This document shows positions 1 through 9,095 of a DNA stretch of 64,000 nt, in pieces. Location: contig NZ_FNHI01000005.1 of NCBI RefSeq assembly GCF_900103455.1, forward strand, positions 186,001 to 250,000. The letters are read 5' to 3'. This stretch comes from Streptomyces wuyuanensis. GTDB lineage: Bacteria > Actinomycetota > Actinomycetes > Streptomycetales > Streptomycetaceae. Position 1 is the first letter of the stretch. Each line of letters opens with the position of its first letter. The notes under the pieces were generated by a model that was not told where the DNA came from, searched no databases, and worked only from the letters and a program-made list of their open reading frames with translations. Made by a program: the position numbers and the translations under genes.

Positions 1-1212
1 GAGATGGTCCGCGACACCGTCTCCCATCTGCGTTCGCAGGGCAGACGCGTCTTCGTCGACTGCGAGCACTTCTTCGACGGCTACCGGGCCAACCCCGTCT
101 ACGCGAAGGCGGTCGTCCGCGCCGCCCACGAGGCGGGGGCCGACGTCGTCGTCCTCTGCGACACCAACGGCGGCATGCTGCCCGCCCAGGTCCAGGCGGT
201 CGTCGCCACGGTCCTCGCCGACACCGGCGCCCGCCTGGGCATCCACGCCCAGGACGACACCGGGTGCGCCGTCGCGAACACGCTCGCCGCCGTCGACGCG
301 GGTGCGACGCACGTCCAGTGCACCGCGAACGGCTACGGCGAGCGCGTCGGCAATGCCAACCTCTTCCCCGTCGTGGCCGCCCTGGAGCTCAAGTACGGCA
401 AGCAGGTGCTGCCCCCGGGCGCCCTGACGGAGATGACCCGGATCTCGCACGCCATCGCCGAGGTCGTCAACCTCACGCCGTCCACCCACCAGCCCTATGT
501 GGGTGTTTCCGCGTTCGCCCACAAGGCCGGACTGCACGCCTCCGCGATCAAGGTCGATCCCGACCTGTACCAGCACATCGATCCCGAGCGGGTCGGCAAC
601 ACGATGCGGATGCTCGTCTCCGACATGGCCGGCCGCGCCTCCGTCGAGCTCAAGGGCAGGGAGCTCGGCGTCGACCTCGGCGGCGACCGGGAGCTCGTCG
701 GCCGGGTCGTCGACCGGGTCAAGGAGCGCGAACTGCGCGGCTACACGTACGAGGCCGCCGACGCCTCCTTCGAGCTGCTGCTGCGCGCGGAGGCGGAAGG
801 GCGCGCACTCACCTACTTCCGTACCGAGTCCTGGCGGGTGATCGTCGAGGACCGGCCCGACGGCAGCCACGCCAACGAGGCCACGGTGAAGCTGTGGGCC
901 AAGGGCGAGCGCATCGTCGCCACCGCCGAGGGGAACGGACCGGTCAACGCGCTGGACCGGGCGATTCGCGTGGGCCTGGAGCGGATCTACCCCCAGCTGG
1001 CCAAACTCGAACTGGTCGACTACCGCGTCCGCATCCTCGAGGGCCGCCACGGCACCGGCTCGACCACCAGGGTCCTCATCACCACCGGCGACGGCACCGG
1101 CGAATGGTCCACCGTCGGCGTCGGCGACAACATCATCGCCGCCTCCTGGCAGGCCCTCGAGGACGCGTACACGTACGGACTGCTGCGCGCGGGCGTCGAG
1201 CCCGCCGAGTAG
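1..1212 (+). CDS. cimA: citramalate synthase, 3' part (5' end outside window)
   Basis: Condenses pyruvate and acetyl-CoA to (R)-citramalate, feeding 2-oxobutyrate and isoleucine synthesis. The open frame enters at base 1 and gives about 403 residues of a family near 530-540, so roughly the first 130 are missing. Visible are the end of the TIM barrel (DTNGGM, then HAQDDTGCAVANT with the metal-binding His) and the linker motif GVSAFAHKAGLHASAI, followed by a C-terminal LeuA-dimer-type allosteric domain (about the last 130 residues). Sequence and length favour the CimA/LeuA2 group over 2-isopropylmalate synthase, but the distinguishing N-terminal pocket is not in the window. leuC-leuD lie about 30 kb downstream. 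Confidence 0.88.
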   Translation, partial: EMVRDTVSHLRSQGRRVFVDCEHFFDGYRANPVYAKAVVRAAHEAGADVVVLCDTNGGMLPAQVQAVVATVLADTGARLGIHAQDDTGCAVANTLAAVDAGATHVQCTANGYGERVGNANLFPVVAALELKYGKQVLPPGALTEMTRISHAIAEVVNLTPSTHQPYVGVSAFAHKAGLHASAIKVDPDLYQHIDPERVGNTMRMLVSDMAGRASVELKGRELGVDLGGDRELVGRVVDRVKERELRGYTYEAADASFELLLRAEAEGRALTYFRTESWRVIVEDRPDGSHANEATVKLWAKGERIVATAEGNGPVNALDRAIRVGLERIYPQLAKLELVDYRVRILEGRHGTGSTTRVLITTGDGTGEWSTVGVGDNIIAASWQALEDAYTYGLLRAGVEPAE

Positions 1213-1234
1213 ACCGGTACGGCACTAGGCACCG

Positions 1235-1258
1235 GCCCCTGGTGGCCTCATCAGGGGC
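1235..1258 (+). terminator. possible terminator after cimA
   Basis: A 7-bp inverted repeat GCCCCTG/CAGGGGC with a 10-nt loop starts 23 bp after the cimA stop codon. It has no T-run, and the next gene's promoter would have to follow at once, so it could also be a regulatory hairpin. Confidence 0.35.
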
Positions 1259-1296
1259 TATGTCCTATTTCATACGGTTCGGGTAGCTTCGATGCT

Positions 1297-2625
1297 ATGA
1301 GGATCAGGCCGTTCTCCCTGCTGGCTGCCCTCGCCGGGCTGACACTGCTTCTGCTGCTTGCCCTTGCTCCCGGCGCCGGCGCCGGAACCACGGGCGTCTC
1401 CGACGCGGCCGCCGCCCTGAAGCAGGGCCCGGTCTACGTCGATCCGGCCGCCCGCGCCCAGCTCTCCCAGGCCGACGAGAAGGCCCTCGAGCGGAAGATC
1501 CTGGACGCGGACAAGCCCGTGTTCGTCGCCGTCCTGCCCGAGAGCCCGCAGTTCCCCGCGGACAGCGTGCTGCGCGATCTGCGTACGGCCACCGGGATCA
1601 CCGGGCTCTACGGCATCCGCCTCGGCGACCGCTTCGACGCGGGCGCCGACGGGAGCGTGATGCCCCGCAACGCCGTGCGGAACCTCGTCTCCGGGGTGAA
1701 CGCCCCCGGCGCCGACGCCGCCGCGCAGCTCGACAACTTCGTCGACCAGGCGCTCCCGACCGTCCGCGGCAGCGCACCGGCGTCCTGGAGCGACGGGTCC
1801 GACCCGACCGGCGGCAGCACGGGTTCGCTGATCGCCGTCGGCACCGTCCTCGTCGCGGGCGGGGCCGGCGCCTACGCCGTCGTCCGCCGCAACCGCCGCC
1901 GCAAGGCCGAGGAGGAGCGGGCGGCGCTGGAGAAGCTGCGGGTGGTGGTCGACGAGGACATCACCGCCTACGGCGAGGAGCTGGACCGGCTCGACTTCCG
2001 GCCGTCCGAGCCGGGCGCGGACGACGCGATGCGCGCCGACTACGAACGCGCCCTGGACTCCTACGAGGAGGCCAAGTCCGCGATGGCGGCCGCCGAACAC
2101 CCGCATGACGTCAGGGCCGTCACCGAGGCACTGGAGGAGGGCCGCTACGCGCTGGCGGCGCTCGCGGCGCGCAGGGAGGGCGCTCCGCTCCCGGAGCGCC
2201 GCGCCCCGTGCTTCTTCGACCCGCGCCACGGCCCGTCCGTGACCGACGCGGCCTGGACCCCGGCGGCCGGCACTCCCCGCGAGGTGCCCGTCTGCGCCGC
2301 CGACGCGGCCCGGCTCCAGGACGGCGAGGACCCGATGGCCCGAACCGTGGAGACCGAATCCGGCCGTCGCCCGTACTGGGAGGCCGGACCGGCCTACGGG
2401 CCCTGGGCGGGCGGCTACTTCGGCGGCGGACTGCTGCCGGGCCTGCTCGCCGGCACCCTGCTCGGCAGTGCACTGTCCACCCCCGCGTACGCCTCCGAGT
2501 ACGGCGGCGGCGACTTCACCGGCGGCGACTTCTCCGGCGCCGACTTCAGCTCCTCCGACTTCGGTGGCAGCTTCGGCGGCGACTGGGGCGGCGGAGGCGG
2601 CTTCGACGGAGGCGGTGGCTTCTGA
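1297..2625 (+). CDS. membrane protein with Gly-rich tail, TPM-like
   Basis: A 442-residue protein of no assigned reaction. It has an N-terminal signal peptide (about residues 1-28, leucine-rich core ending in AGA), an extracytoplasmic domain of about 130 residues recalling TPM-type domains, and one transmembrane helix near residues 175-193 followed by a basic stop (RRNRRRK). A cytoplasmic helical segment follows, then a second hydrophobic patch and a tail of GGDF/GGSF repeats ending in GGGGGF. Such Gly-rich C-termini are common in TPM/DUF2207-type proteins. No Shine-Dalgarno is visible before the ATG; a TAGCTT box 8-13 bp upstream suggests a leaderless transcript (inference). The stop overlaps the start of the next gene by one base, so the two are probably co-translated. 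Confidence 0.75.
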   Translation: MRIRPFSLLAALAGLTLLLLLALAPGAGAGTTGVSDAAAALKQGPVYVDPAARAQLSQADEKALERKILDADKPVFVAVLPESPQFPADSVLRDLRTATGITGLYGIRLGDRFDAGADGSVMPRNAVRNLVSGVNAPGADAAAQLDNFVDQALPTVRGSAPASWSDGSDPTGGSTGSLIAVGTVLVAGGAGAYAVVRRNRRRKAEEERAALEKLRVVVDEDITAYGEELDRLDFRPSEPGADDAMRADYERALDSYEEAKSAMAAAEHPHDVRAVTEALEEGRYALAALAARREGAPLPERRAPCFFDPRHGPSVTDAAWTPAAGTPREVPVCAADAARLQDGEDPMARTVETESGRRPYWEAGPAYGPWAGGYFGGGLLPGLLAGTLLGSALSTPAYASEYGGGDFTGGDFSGADFSSSDFGGSFGGDWGGGGGFDGGGGF

Positions 2626-2897
2626 TGCGCACCAAGAAGTGGAACGTCGAGATCGTCATCACCGAGAGCGACCGCACCACCCAGGCGGAGGCGCGCCTGC
2701 GGGGGCAGAACGCGGAGCTGTACGTCGGTGAGGGCACGGCGCACCGCAACCGCGCCGACCGGGACATCCCCCACATCGGCGATGAACTGGCCGTTGCGCG
2801 CGCCCTGAACGGGGTGAGCCATTCTCTGCTCCACGAGGTCGCCGCGGAGATCGAGTCCCGCACGGGCGAGCAGGTGCACCGCCTCCGCGAAGGATGA
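2625..2897 (+). CDS. DUF1876 (Rv2632c-like) small protein
   Basis: A 90-residue cytoplasmic protein of the DUF1876 family. The core KWNVEIVITESDRTTQAEA is recognisable, followed by a conserved region with HRNRADRDIPHIGDELAVARAL. Family members have a small alpha/beta fold resembling a double-stranded RNA-binding domain, with no assigned role. The ATG shares its A with the upstream stop (TGATG), a classical coupling arrangement with the membrane protein gene. Streptomyces genomes usually carry several paralogues. Confidence 0.8.
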   Translation: MRTKKWNVEIVITESDRTTQAEARLRGQNAELYVGEGTAHRNRADRDIPHIGDELAVARALNGVSHSLLHEVAAEIESRTGEQVHRLREG

Positions 2898-3141
2898 GCG
2901 GCCGCCCCCGGCCCCGGCGCGGCGCGCGGCACCCCGGCGCGCACCGGTCCGATCACGCCAGCGCCGACCAGCTCCGTTCGGTGACGTGTCCTGTGCGAAG
3001 CGTAGTCAGGATGGCGTGAACCCCTCTTGAGCCGGGCCTCGTGACCGCAAAAGACTTTGTCCTGTGCCGAGACGGGTGTCCGCCCGCACGGGGGTCTGCG
3101 GCACTCCACTGGTACCCGGCCCTTTCCGAGGAGGCCCCCGT

Positions 3142-3657
3142 ATGCCCGAATCCGGCACGCGACGCACAGGACACCGGATCACCCTGGCCGACGGCACACC
3201 CACTCGTACGCGTGAGGCGATTCCCGCCGACCTGGGTCCGGTCCAGGCGCTGCACCGCCGCTGCTCGCCGGGCAGCAGAGCCATGCGCTACCACGCGGGT
3301 ACGCCCGGGCTGTCCGCGGCCCGCTGGCGGCTGCTGTGCGATCCGGAGCGCGGCACCACCCTGGTCACCACCACCGCCCAGGCGACGGACCGCATCATCG
3401 CCATGACCAATGTCATGCGCACCGACCAGCAGGGCGTCGGCGAGTTCGCCGTGCTGATCGAGGACGCCTGGCAGTCCAAGGGCCTGGGGACGGCGCTCGC
3501 CGCACACGCGGCCGACGTCGCCCGGCGAGACGGGCACCACACCCTGACGGCGGCCGTGGCCGCGGCCAACGTGCCGATGCTCCACGTCCTGGAGAACCTG
3601 GACGCGCCGCCCGCCCGGGCCACCGGCCCGGTCCTCGACATCGAGATACCGCTGTAG
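3142..3657 (+). CDS. GNAT-family N-acetyltransferase
   Basis: A 171-residue GCN5-related acetyltransferase. The acetyl-CoA-binding motif A is seen as EDAWQSKGLGTALAAHAAD (a Q/R-x-x-G-x-G/A-type loop near residue 115), preceded by the beta-4 strand EFAVLI. The substrate cannot be predicted. The ATG at 3142 was chosen because a strong GAGGAGG lies 7-10 bp upstream; a longer frame from 3064 lacks a ribosome-binding site. The N-terminal about 25 residues are polar and not part of the fold. Confidence 0.8.
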   Translation: MPESGTRRTGHRITLADGTPTRTREAIPADLGPVQALHRRCSPGSRAMRYHAGTPGLSAARWRLLCDPERGTTLVTTTAQATDRIIAMTNVMRTDQQGVGEFAVLIEDAWQSKGLGTALAAHAADVARRDGHHTLTAAVAAANVPMLHVLENLDAPPARATGPVLDIEIPL

Positions 3658-3713
3658 CGGAGCGCGGTGAAAACGCGTTGCACAGCCAGTCGGGGTGCAT
3701 GAGGCTGCGGGGC

Positions 3714-3989
3714 ATGTCAGACAACGAATCCGGCGGCTCGCGGGCCGTGTCCGCACTCTTCTCCCAGGGCCGGCTGACGGCGATCCCGCGCAAGGCGGCC
3801 CGCCGCGCGCAGCTGCTCGACCATCTCGCCCGGACCCTGTTCCAGCAGGGCCGGGACTACACCGAGCGCGAGGTCAACGACGCGATCCGCACGGTCCACG
3901 ACGACTGCCCGGCGCTGCGCCGCTATCTGGTAGAGGCCGGCCTGCTGACCCGTGCCAGGGACGGAAGCGCCTACCGGCGAGCAGTGTGA
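3714..3989 (+). CDS. DUF2087 domain small protein
   Basis: A 91-residue basic protein made almost entirely of a DUF2087 domain: TAIPRKAARRAQLLDHLA, then YTEREVNDAIRTVHDDC and an RRYLVEAGLL winged-helix-like end. The domain is often found fused to regulators or acetyltransferases; alone it probably binds nucleic acid (inference). It follows the GNAT gene by 56 bp in the same direction and may share its transcript. A 12-bp-stem terminator follows 36 bp after the stop. Confidence 0.75.
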   Translation: MSDNESGGSRAVSALFSQGRLTAIPRKAARRAQLLDHLARTLFQQGRDYTEREVNDAIRTVHDDCPALRRYLVEAGLLTRARDGSAYRRAV

Positions 3990-4025
3990 GAGCACCCGGT
4001 GAGGGGTGCGGGGTGCGTTCATGCC

Positions 4026-4053
4026 GAACCCCCGTCCACCGGGACGGGGGTTC
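4026..4053. terminator. bidirectional terminator, 12-bp perfect stem
   Basis: GAACCCCCGTCC, a 4-nt loop, and its perfect reverse complement lie between two convergent genes (DUF2087 and yceI), 36 bp from one stop and 23 bp from the other. It probably ends transcription from both sides. Confidence 0.85.
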
Positions 4054-4076
4054 GCCGGCCGAGCGGAGACTCGCGG

Positions 4077-4688
4077 TCAGGCGGCCTGCTTGATCGCCGA
4101 GATGTCGAAGTTCAGCTTCACCTTGTCGCTGACCATGACGCCGCCGGTCTCCAGCGCGGCGTTCCAGGTCAGACCCCAGTCGGAGCGCAGGATCTCGGCG
4201 CTGCCCTCGAAGCCGACGCGCTCGTTGCCGTAGACGTCGGTCGCCGCGCCGTTGAACTCCAGGTCGATGGAGAGCGGGCGGGTGACGTCCTTGATGGTGA
4301 GGTCGCCGCTGATGCGGTACTTCTCGCCGCCGAGCTGCTCGGCCGTGGTCGAGCGGAAGGACATCACCGGGAACGTCTCGACGTCGAAGAAGTCGCCGCT
4401 GCGCAGGTGGCCGTCGCGGTCGGCGATGCCGGTGTCGATGCTGGCGATCTTGACGTCGATGGTCGCGGCCGAGCGGGACGGGTCGGAGCCGTCCAGCTGC
4501 AGCGTGCCCTCGTGCTCGCCGAACGTGCCGCGCACATTGGTGACCATGGCGTGGCGCACGGTGAAGCCGATGCTGCTGTGGGCCGGGTCGATGGCGTAAT
4601 TGCCGGTCAGCGCGGCCAGCGCCGGGTTCACCGCGGTGGGGGCGGCGGCGGGGGCGACGTCGTTGGTCTTGCGGTTGAACAGGCCCAT
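4077..4688 (-). CDS. YceI-like family protein
   Basis: A 203-residue YceI-family protein, an extended lipocalin-like beta barrel that binds isoprenoid or other amphipathic lipids. Family features seen: the N-terminal core GNYAIDPAHSSIGFTVRHAM, then FDVETFPVMSF, GDLTIKDVTRP and the closing SDKVKLNFD. There is no signal peptide, so it is probably cytoplasmic, unlike E. coli YceI. The start MGLFNRKTND was chosen for its GAGGAG 6 bp upstream; the frame extends 32 codons further without a ribosome-binding site and across the operator. Promoter and operators are described at 4741-4792. Confidence 0.88.
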   Translation of the reverse strand: MGLFNRKTNDVAPAAAPTAVNPALAALTGNYAIDPAHSSIGFTVRHAMVTNVRGTFGEHEGTLQLDGSDPSRSAATIDVKIASIDTGIADRDGHLRSGDFFDVETFPVMSFRSTTAEQLGGEKYRISGDLTIKDVTRPLSIDLEFNGAATDVYGNERVGFEGSAEILRSDWGLTWNAALETGGVMVSDKVKLNFDISAIKQAA

Positions 4689-4740
4689 GATTGCTCCTCG
4701 GGGATGTGGTCGGGCGGGGTGGTGGCCTTCCCGGCCACTC

Positions 4741-4792
4741 GTTGAAGCTTCAACGACACCCACCATAGAAGCATTCCCGTTCAAGTTTCAAC
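4741..4792 (-). promoter_or_regulatory. yceI promoter with two MarR-type operators
   Basis: A perfect 14-bp palindrome GTTGAAGCTTCAAC (4741-4754) and a near copy (4779-4792; reading on the minus strand GTTGAAACTTGAAC, 12 of 14 identical) flank a plausible minus-strand promoter: -35 TTGAAA (4791-4786), 18-bp spacer, -10 TATGGT (4767-4762). The distal copy covers the -35 and the proximal one lies just after the start point, a geometry suited to a dimeric repressor. TTGAA-type palindromes suggest a MarR-family regulator (inference); no such gene is adjacent here. Confidence 0.65.
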
Positions 4793-4962
4793 TTTTCTTT
4801 CCGGTTTCTCCCGTGGGCCTGCCGGGGTGCCCGGCACTCCTTCGGCGGGCCCGGGCGCCCGGACCGCGCACTTGGACTGAGCGACCGGTGTTGTTGGACT
4901 GGCCGTGCCGCCCGCGGACGACTTCGTTGACCCGGTCCCGGCGCGGCCACTACCCAGTCCCC

Positions 4963-7900
4963 ATGTCGCTCTTCAGAAGGCCCCGCTCCGTATGCGTGGT
5001 CGCCGTCGTCACGGCCGCGCTCACAGCCCCGGCCGGTCCGGCCGCCGCTGCCCCGGGCCCGGCCGCGCTCGCCGATGCGCCGGTGCTCACCTCCGACAGC
5101 CTCGCCGTGACCGTCGCCGGCGACTTCCCCCGCGTGCTCTCCTACACCGACCGAGCCACCGGCGCCCGTCTCCTCGGCAGCACCCGCCCGGTCACCGAGA
5201 TGACGCTCAACGGCACGGCCCGCACCGTTCGGCTGAAGGACGCGCCCCGCGTACGGGCGGCGAGCGCCGCGTACACCCTGACGTTCCCAGGCCTCCCCGG
5301 TGTGGAGATCGACGCGACGCTGTCCCTGTCGGGACGCGCCACCGCCTTCAAGGTCACCGCCGTGCGGGACAGCGAGGACTTCCGGGTCGGGACCCTCGAC
5401 ATCCCGGGGCACGACCTCGTCTCGGTGGGAAGCACGGAGAGCGGCGCCGCGACCGCGTTCACCCGGCTCGATCCGGACTCGACGCGGACCGCCGACGTCT
5501 TCGGCCGGGTCACGGAGGCGACCCCCGCCGACAGCGCGCCCGTCGGAGCCTCGTACGCCCTCGTCAACACGGACGCGCTCGCCGCCGCCGTCGAGTCCAA
5601 CTCCAGCTACGACAAGCCCTCCGGAGCCACCGGCGGCGACGACGCCCGCTTCTGGCACCAGGCCCGCACCGCCGACGACGGGTCCGTGCGGGTCGGTGTC
5701 CGGTCGGGCCAGTGGACCTACCGCGGCGCCGGCGCCCCCCGCCCCGAGAGCGGCCGGGACCTGCCGTGGGCGAAGGTCGTCGTCACCCCCGACGCCAACG
5801 GCGACGGCCGGACGGACTGGCAGGACGGCGCGATCGCCTTCCGCACGATCGGCGTCAAGGCACCGGGCGCCGAGGGAACACCCGACCGGGTCGTCACGCA
5901 CATCCCGTTCAACTTCGCCAGCCAGGCCACCCACCCGTTCCTGCGGACCCTCGACGACGTCAAGCGCATCTCGCTCGCCACCGACGGCCTCGGGCAGCTC
6001 GCCCTCCTCAAGGGCTACGGCGCCGAGGGCCACGACTCGGCCCACCCCGACTACGGCGGCAACCACAACGAGCGCGCCGGCGGGCTCCGGGACCTGAACA
6101 AGCTGCTGAAGGCGGGCAGGAAGTGGGGCGCGACGTTCGGTGTGCACGTGAACGCCACCGAGGCGTACCCGGAGGCGAAGAACTTCAGCGACACCCTCGT
6201 CGACCGGACGAAGCCGGGGTGGAACTGGCTGAACCAGAGCTACTACATCGACCAGCGGCGCGACCTCAACAGCGGGGATCTCGCCCGCCGGTTCCGGCAG
6301 CTGCGCGACGAGACGGACCGCAACCTCGGCTTCCTGTACATCGACGTCTACTACACGCACGGCTGGATCGCCGACAAGACGATCCGGGCCGTCCAGGATC
6401 AGGGCTGGAACGTCGGCACCGAGTGGTCCGACAAGTTCGAGCGGGCGTCCCTGTGGTCACACTGGGCCAACGACCTGGACTACGGCGGCGCCACCAACAA
6501 GGGACTCAACTCGCAGATCATCCGTTTCATCCGCAACGGCGAGAAGGACGTCTGGAACGACCACCCGGTGCTCGGCCAGACGGCCCTGGAGGACTTCGAG
6601 GGCTGGACCGGCGAGACCGACTGGAACGCCTTCACCGCGAACGTCTGGCAGCGGAACCTCCCCGCGAAGTTCCTTCAGCACGAGCGCATCACCCGGTGGG
6701 ACGGCAACGACATCACCTTCACCGGCGGGCTGCGGGGCACGGTCGAGGACGGGCGCCGCACCTTCCGCGTCGACGGGCGCAAGGTGCTCGACGGCGACCG
6801 GTATCTGCTGCCGTGGGACGGCGGCAGGAAGCTCTACCACTACAACAAGGCGGGTGGCACCAGCAGTTGGGCGGTGCCCGGCAAGGGCGCCTACACCGTG
6901 TACGAACTCACCGACAACGGCCGGGTGAAGACCGGCACCGTCCGCCCCGCCGACGGCAGGATCACGCTCACCGCCGGGGCCGGCCGGCCGTACGTCCTCT
7001 ACCCCGGCCACGCGCCCGCACCTCAGGAACCGAACTGGGGCGAAGGCGGCACGGTCCGGGACCCCGGCTTCAACGACGCCCGGCTCGGGACGTGGACACG
7101 GACCGGCACGATCACGCGCGACACCGACGACCACGGCCGCAACAGCGCCCGGCTCGCGGGCCCGGACGCCGCGTCCCTCTCCCAGCGCGTCACGGGGCTC
7201 ACGGCGGGCCGGCGGTACACCGCGTCCGCCTGGATCGAGGTCCGGCCCGGCGACACACGCCGTACCGTCCTCTCGGTCGGAGGGCGCTCGGTGAGCGTCG
7301 AACGCTCCACGGTGCGCAACGAGGTCGCGGCCTCCGACTGGCACTCCACCCACTTCCAGCGCGCCAAGGTCGCCTTCACCGCCCCGCCCGGCGGTGCGGT
7401 CACCCTGAGGCTCGACGCCGCCGGGGGCTCGCCCGCCCCGGTCCGGGTGGACGACGTACGGCTCGTCGGGAACGCGCCCGCGGCGAAGCAGGGCACGCTC
7501 GTGCACGAGGACTTCGAGGCGGTGGACCAGGGCTGGGGACCGTTCCTCAAGGGCGACGCCGGCGGGGTCACCGACCCGCGCACCCACATCAGCCGTCTGC
7601 ACGCCCCTTTCACCCAGGCCGGGTGGAACGGGAAGCTCGTCGACGACGTGCTGACCGGCGCCGAGTCGCTGAAGTCCCACGACGAGAACAGCGGGCTGGT
7701 GTACCGGACGGCTCCCTGGACGGTCCCCATGAAGGACGGCCGCCGCTACCGGGTCGCGTTCGACCACCAGTCCAGCCATGCGGGCGCGTACGACTGGGTC
7801 ACCGGCTACGACCGCCGCGGCGGCGGCTCCGTGGAGACGCGGCGCACCCCGATCGGGGCCCAGCACGGCACCGGTCGCTTCTCGGAGACCGTGACGGCGG

Positions 7901-8796
7901 GCTGCGGCGACACCTGGACCGGACTTCGCAAGCGCGCCGGCGCCCCCGAGGGCGCGGACTTCGTGCTCGACGCCTTCACGGTGACCGATCTGGGGCCCGC
8001 CCCGGCGGCACCCGCCTGCGGGACGCTCGGCGTCGCCGCGTCCGCCGGGACGCTGGAGCCCGGGCGTGCGAACGAGGTCACCGCGGTCTTCACCAACGAC
8101 GAGCCGACCCCGGCCACGTCGGTCTCGATCGCCCTGGAACCGCCCCCCGGCTGGACCGCGGAGCCCGCCGGTCCGATCACCTTCGCCTCGGTCGCCCCTG
8201 GGGGCACGGCCACCGCCACATGGCAGGTGACCCCGCCCGTGGACGCCGAGTACCGGCCGTACGAGCTCGCGTCGACGGCCTCGTACAGCGTCCCGGGCGG
8301 CAACCGCACGCTCGGGGCCAGGACGACCGTGCGGACGCTGCCGCCACCGCCGACCGCCGACGCCTGGGCGAGCGACCTGGACTGGACGTCCGCCGAGAAC
8401 GGCTGGGGACCGGTCGAGCGGGACCTCTCCAACGGGGAGACGGGCACCGGCGACGGCAGCCCCATGAGGATCGGGGGAGTGGCCTATGCCAAGGGCCTCG
8501 GTACGCACGCCCCCGCGAAGGTGCGCTACTACCTCGGCGGCCGGTGCACGTCCTTCACCGCGGAGGTGGGCGTCGACGACGCTCAGACCACGCGCGGCAG
8601 CGTGCGGTTCGCCGTGGCCGCCGACGGGTCCGAGAAGGTGCAGTCGCCCGTCCTGGGCGCCGCCGACGCGGCATGGCGGCTCACCGCCGACGTCACCGGC
8701 GCCCGGTACGTCGAACTGACCGTCACCGACGGAGGCGACGGGAACGGAAACGACCACGCGGACTGGGGCGGCGCGCGGTTCCACTGCGCCGGCTGA
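4963..8796 (+). CDS. GH101 endo-alpha-N-acetylgalactosaminidase, secreted, NPCBM-tailed
   Basis: A 1277-residue secreted enzyme expected to release core-1 O-glycan disaccharide (Gal-GalNAc) from mucin-type glycoproteins. It has a Sec signal peptide (1-30, ending AAAA-PGPA), a mutarotase-like beta-sandwich typical of GH101 N-termini (about 40-280), and a TIM barrel with HIPFNFASQATHPF. LGFLYIDVYY places the likely nucleophile at Asp461 and NVGTEWSD the likely acid/base at Glu487; these two are 26 residues apart, somewhat closer than in pneumococcal or bifidobacterial enzymes. Carbohydrate-binding-like beta modules follow (about 690-1010), then a NEW3 domain (about 1022-1126) and an NPCBM domain (about 1133-1277). 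No ribosome-binding site is obvious; the start was chosen for the signal peptide. Substrate and residues are inferred by family comparison. Confidence 0.88.
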   Translation: MSLFRRPRSVCVVAVVTAALTAPAGPAAAAPGPAALADAPVLTSDSLAVTVAGDFPRVLSYTDRATGARLLGSTRPVTEMTLNGTARTVRLKDAPRVRAASAAYTLTFPGLPGVEIDATLSLSGRATAFKVTAVRDSEDFRVGTLDIPGHDLVSVGSTESGAATAFTRLDPDSTRTADVFGRVTEATPADSAPVGASYALVNTDALAAAVESNSSYDKPSGATGGDDARFWHQARTADDGSVRVGVRSGQWTYRGAGAPRPESGRDLPWAKVVVTPDANGDGRTDWQDGAIAFRTIGVKAPGAEGTPDRVVTHIPFNFASQATHPFLRTLDDVKRISLATDGLGQLALLKGYGAEGHDSAHPDYGGNHNERAGGLRDLNKLLKAGRKWGATFGVHVNATEAYPEAKNFSDTLVDRTKPGWNWLNQSYYIDQRRDLNSGDLARRFRQLRDETDRNLGFLYIDVYYTHGWIADKTIRAVQDQGWNVGTEWSDKFERASLWSHWANDLDYGGATNKGLNSQIIRFIRNGEKDVWNDHPVLGQTALEDFEGWTGETDWNAFTANVWQRNLPAKFLQHERITRWDGNDITFTGGLRGTVEDGRRTFRVDGRKVLDGDRYLLPWDGGRKLYHYNKAGGTSSWAVPGKGAYTVYELTDNGRVKTGTVRPADGRITLTAGAGRPYVLYPGHAPAPQEPNWGEGGTVRDPGFNDARLGTWTRTGTITRDTDDHGRNSARLAGPDAASLSQRVTGLTAGRRYTASAWIEVRPGDTRRTVLSVGGRSVSVERSTVRNEVAASDWHSTHFQRAKVAFTAPPGGAVTLRLDAAGGSPAPVRVDDVRLVGNAPAAKQGTLVHEDFEAVDQGWGPFLKGDAGGVTDPRTHISRLHAPFTQAGWNGKLVDDVLTGAESLKSHDENSGLVYRTAPWTVPMKDGRRYRVAFDHQSSHAGAYDWVTGYDRRGGGSVETRRTPIGAQHGTGRFSETVTAGCGDTWTGLRKRAGAPEGADFVLDAFTVTDLGPAPAAPACGTLGVAASAGTLEPGRANEVTAVFTNDEPTPATSVSIALEPPPGWTAEPAGPITFASVAPGGTATATWQVTPPVDAEYRPYELASTASYSVPGGNRTLGARTTVRTLPPPPTADAWASDLDWTSAENGWGPVERDLSNGETGTGDGSPMRIGGVAYAKGLGTHAPAKVRYYLGGRCTSFTAEVGVDDAQTTRGSVRFAVAADGSEKVQSPVLGAADAAWRLTADVTGARYVELTVTDGGDGNGNDHADWGGARFHCAG

Positions 8797-8870
8797 GCAC
8801 CGCCGACCGGGTCGCACCACCGCCGGCAACGGCCTGATCGAGGCGTTGTGGCGGCCGGTCCCAGGTGCTA

Positions 8871-9045
8871 GGCCGTGTCTGACACATCCCGCCTGGCCCG
8901 CGACTCCTGGCACGCGCACTCGCTGCGTTGCCGGATCCATCCGAGTACGCCCGGTACGAGGATGACCCTCCGCCTTGCGACCGCACGCACCAGACGCCGC
9001 GGGCCCCGCCCTGCGGGCGGACGGCGCCGTGTGTCACACACGGCC
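8871..9045. mobile_element. MITE-like non-coding element, about 175 bp
   Basis: Terminal inverted repeats GGCCGTGTCTGACACA (8871-8886) and TGTGTCACACACGGCC (9030-9045) match at 15 of 16 positions when one is reversed. The interior has no coding potential. It resembles a dispersed sequence I recall from Streptomyces genomes, with a core similar to transposon-end DNA (recollection, not searched). No clear target duplication is visible. It fills most of the 299-bp gap between the GH101 and PL8 genes, ending 50 bp before the PL8 start. Confidence 0.6.
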
Positions 9046-9095
9046 TGGATCAACCCCCGGCCGGGCTCCATTACTTCGTCCCCGGGAGGCCCCCG

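Noticed and set aside
6457..8940. An 827-codon minus-strand frame opposite the GH101 gene
   Set aside because: Composition typical of antisense GC-rich DNA and no ribosome-binding site; the plus frame encodes recognisable GH101, NEW3 and NPCBM domains.
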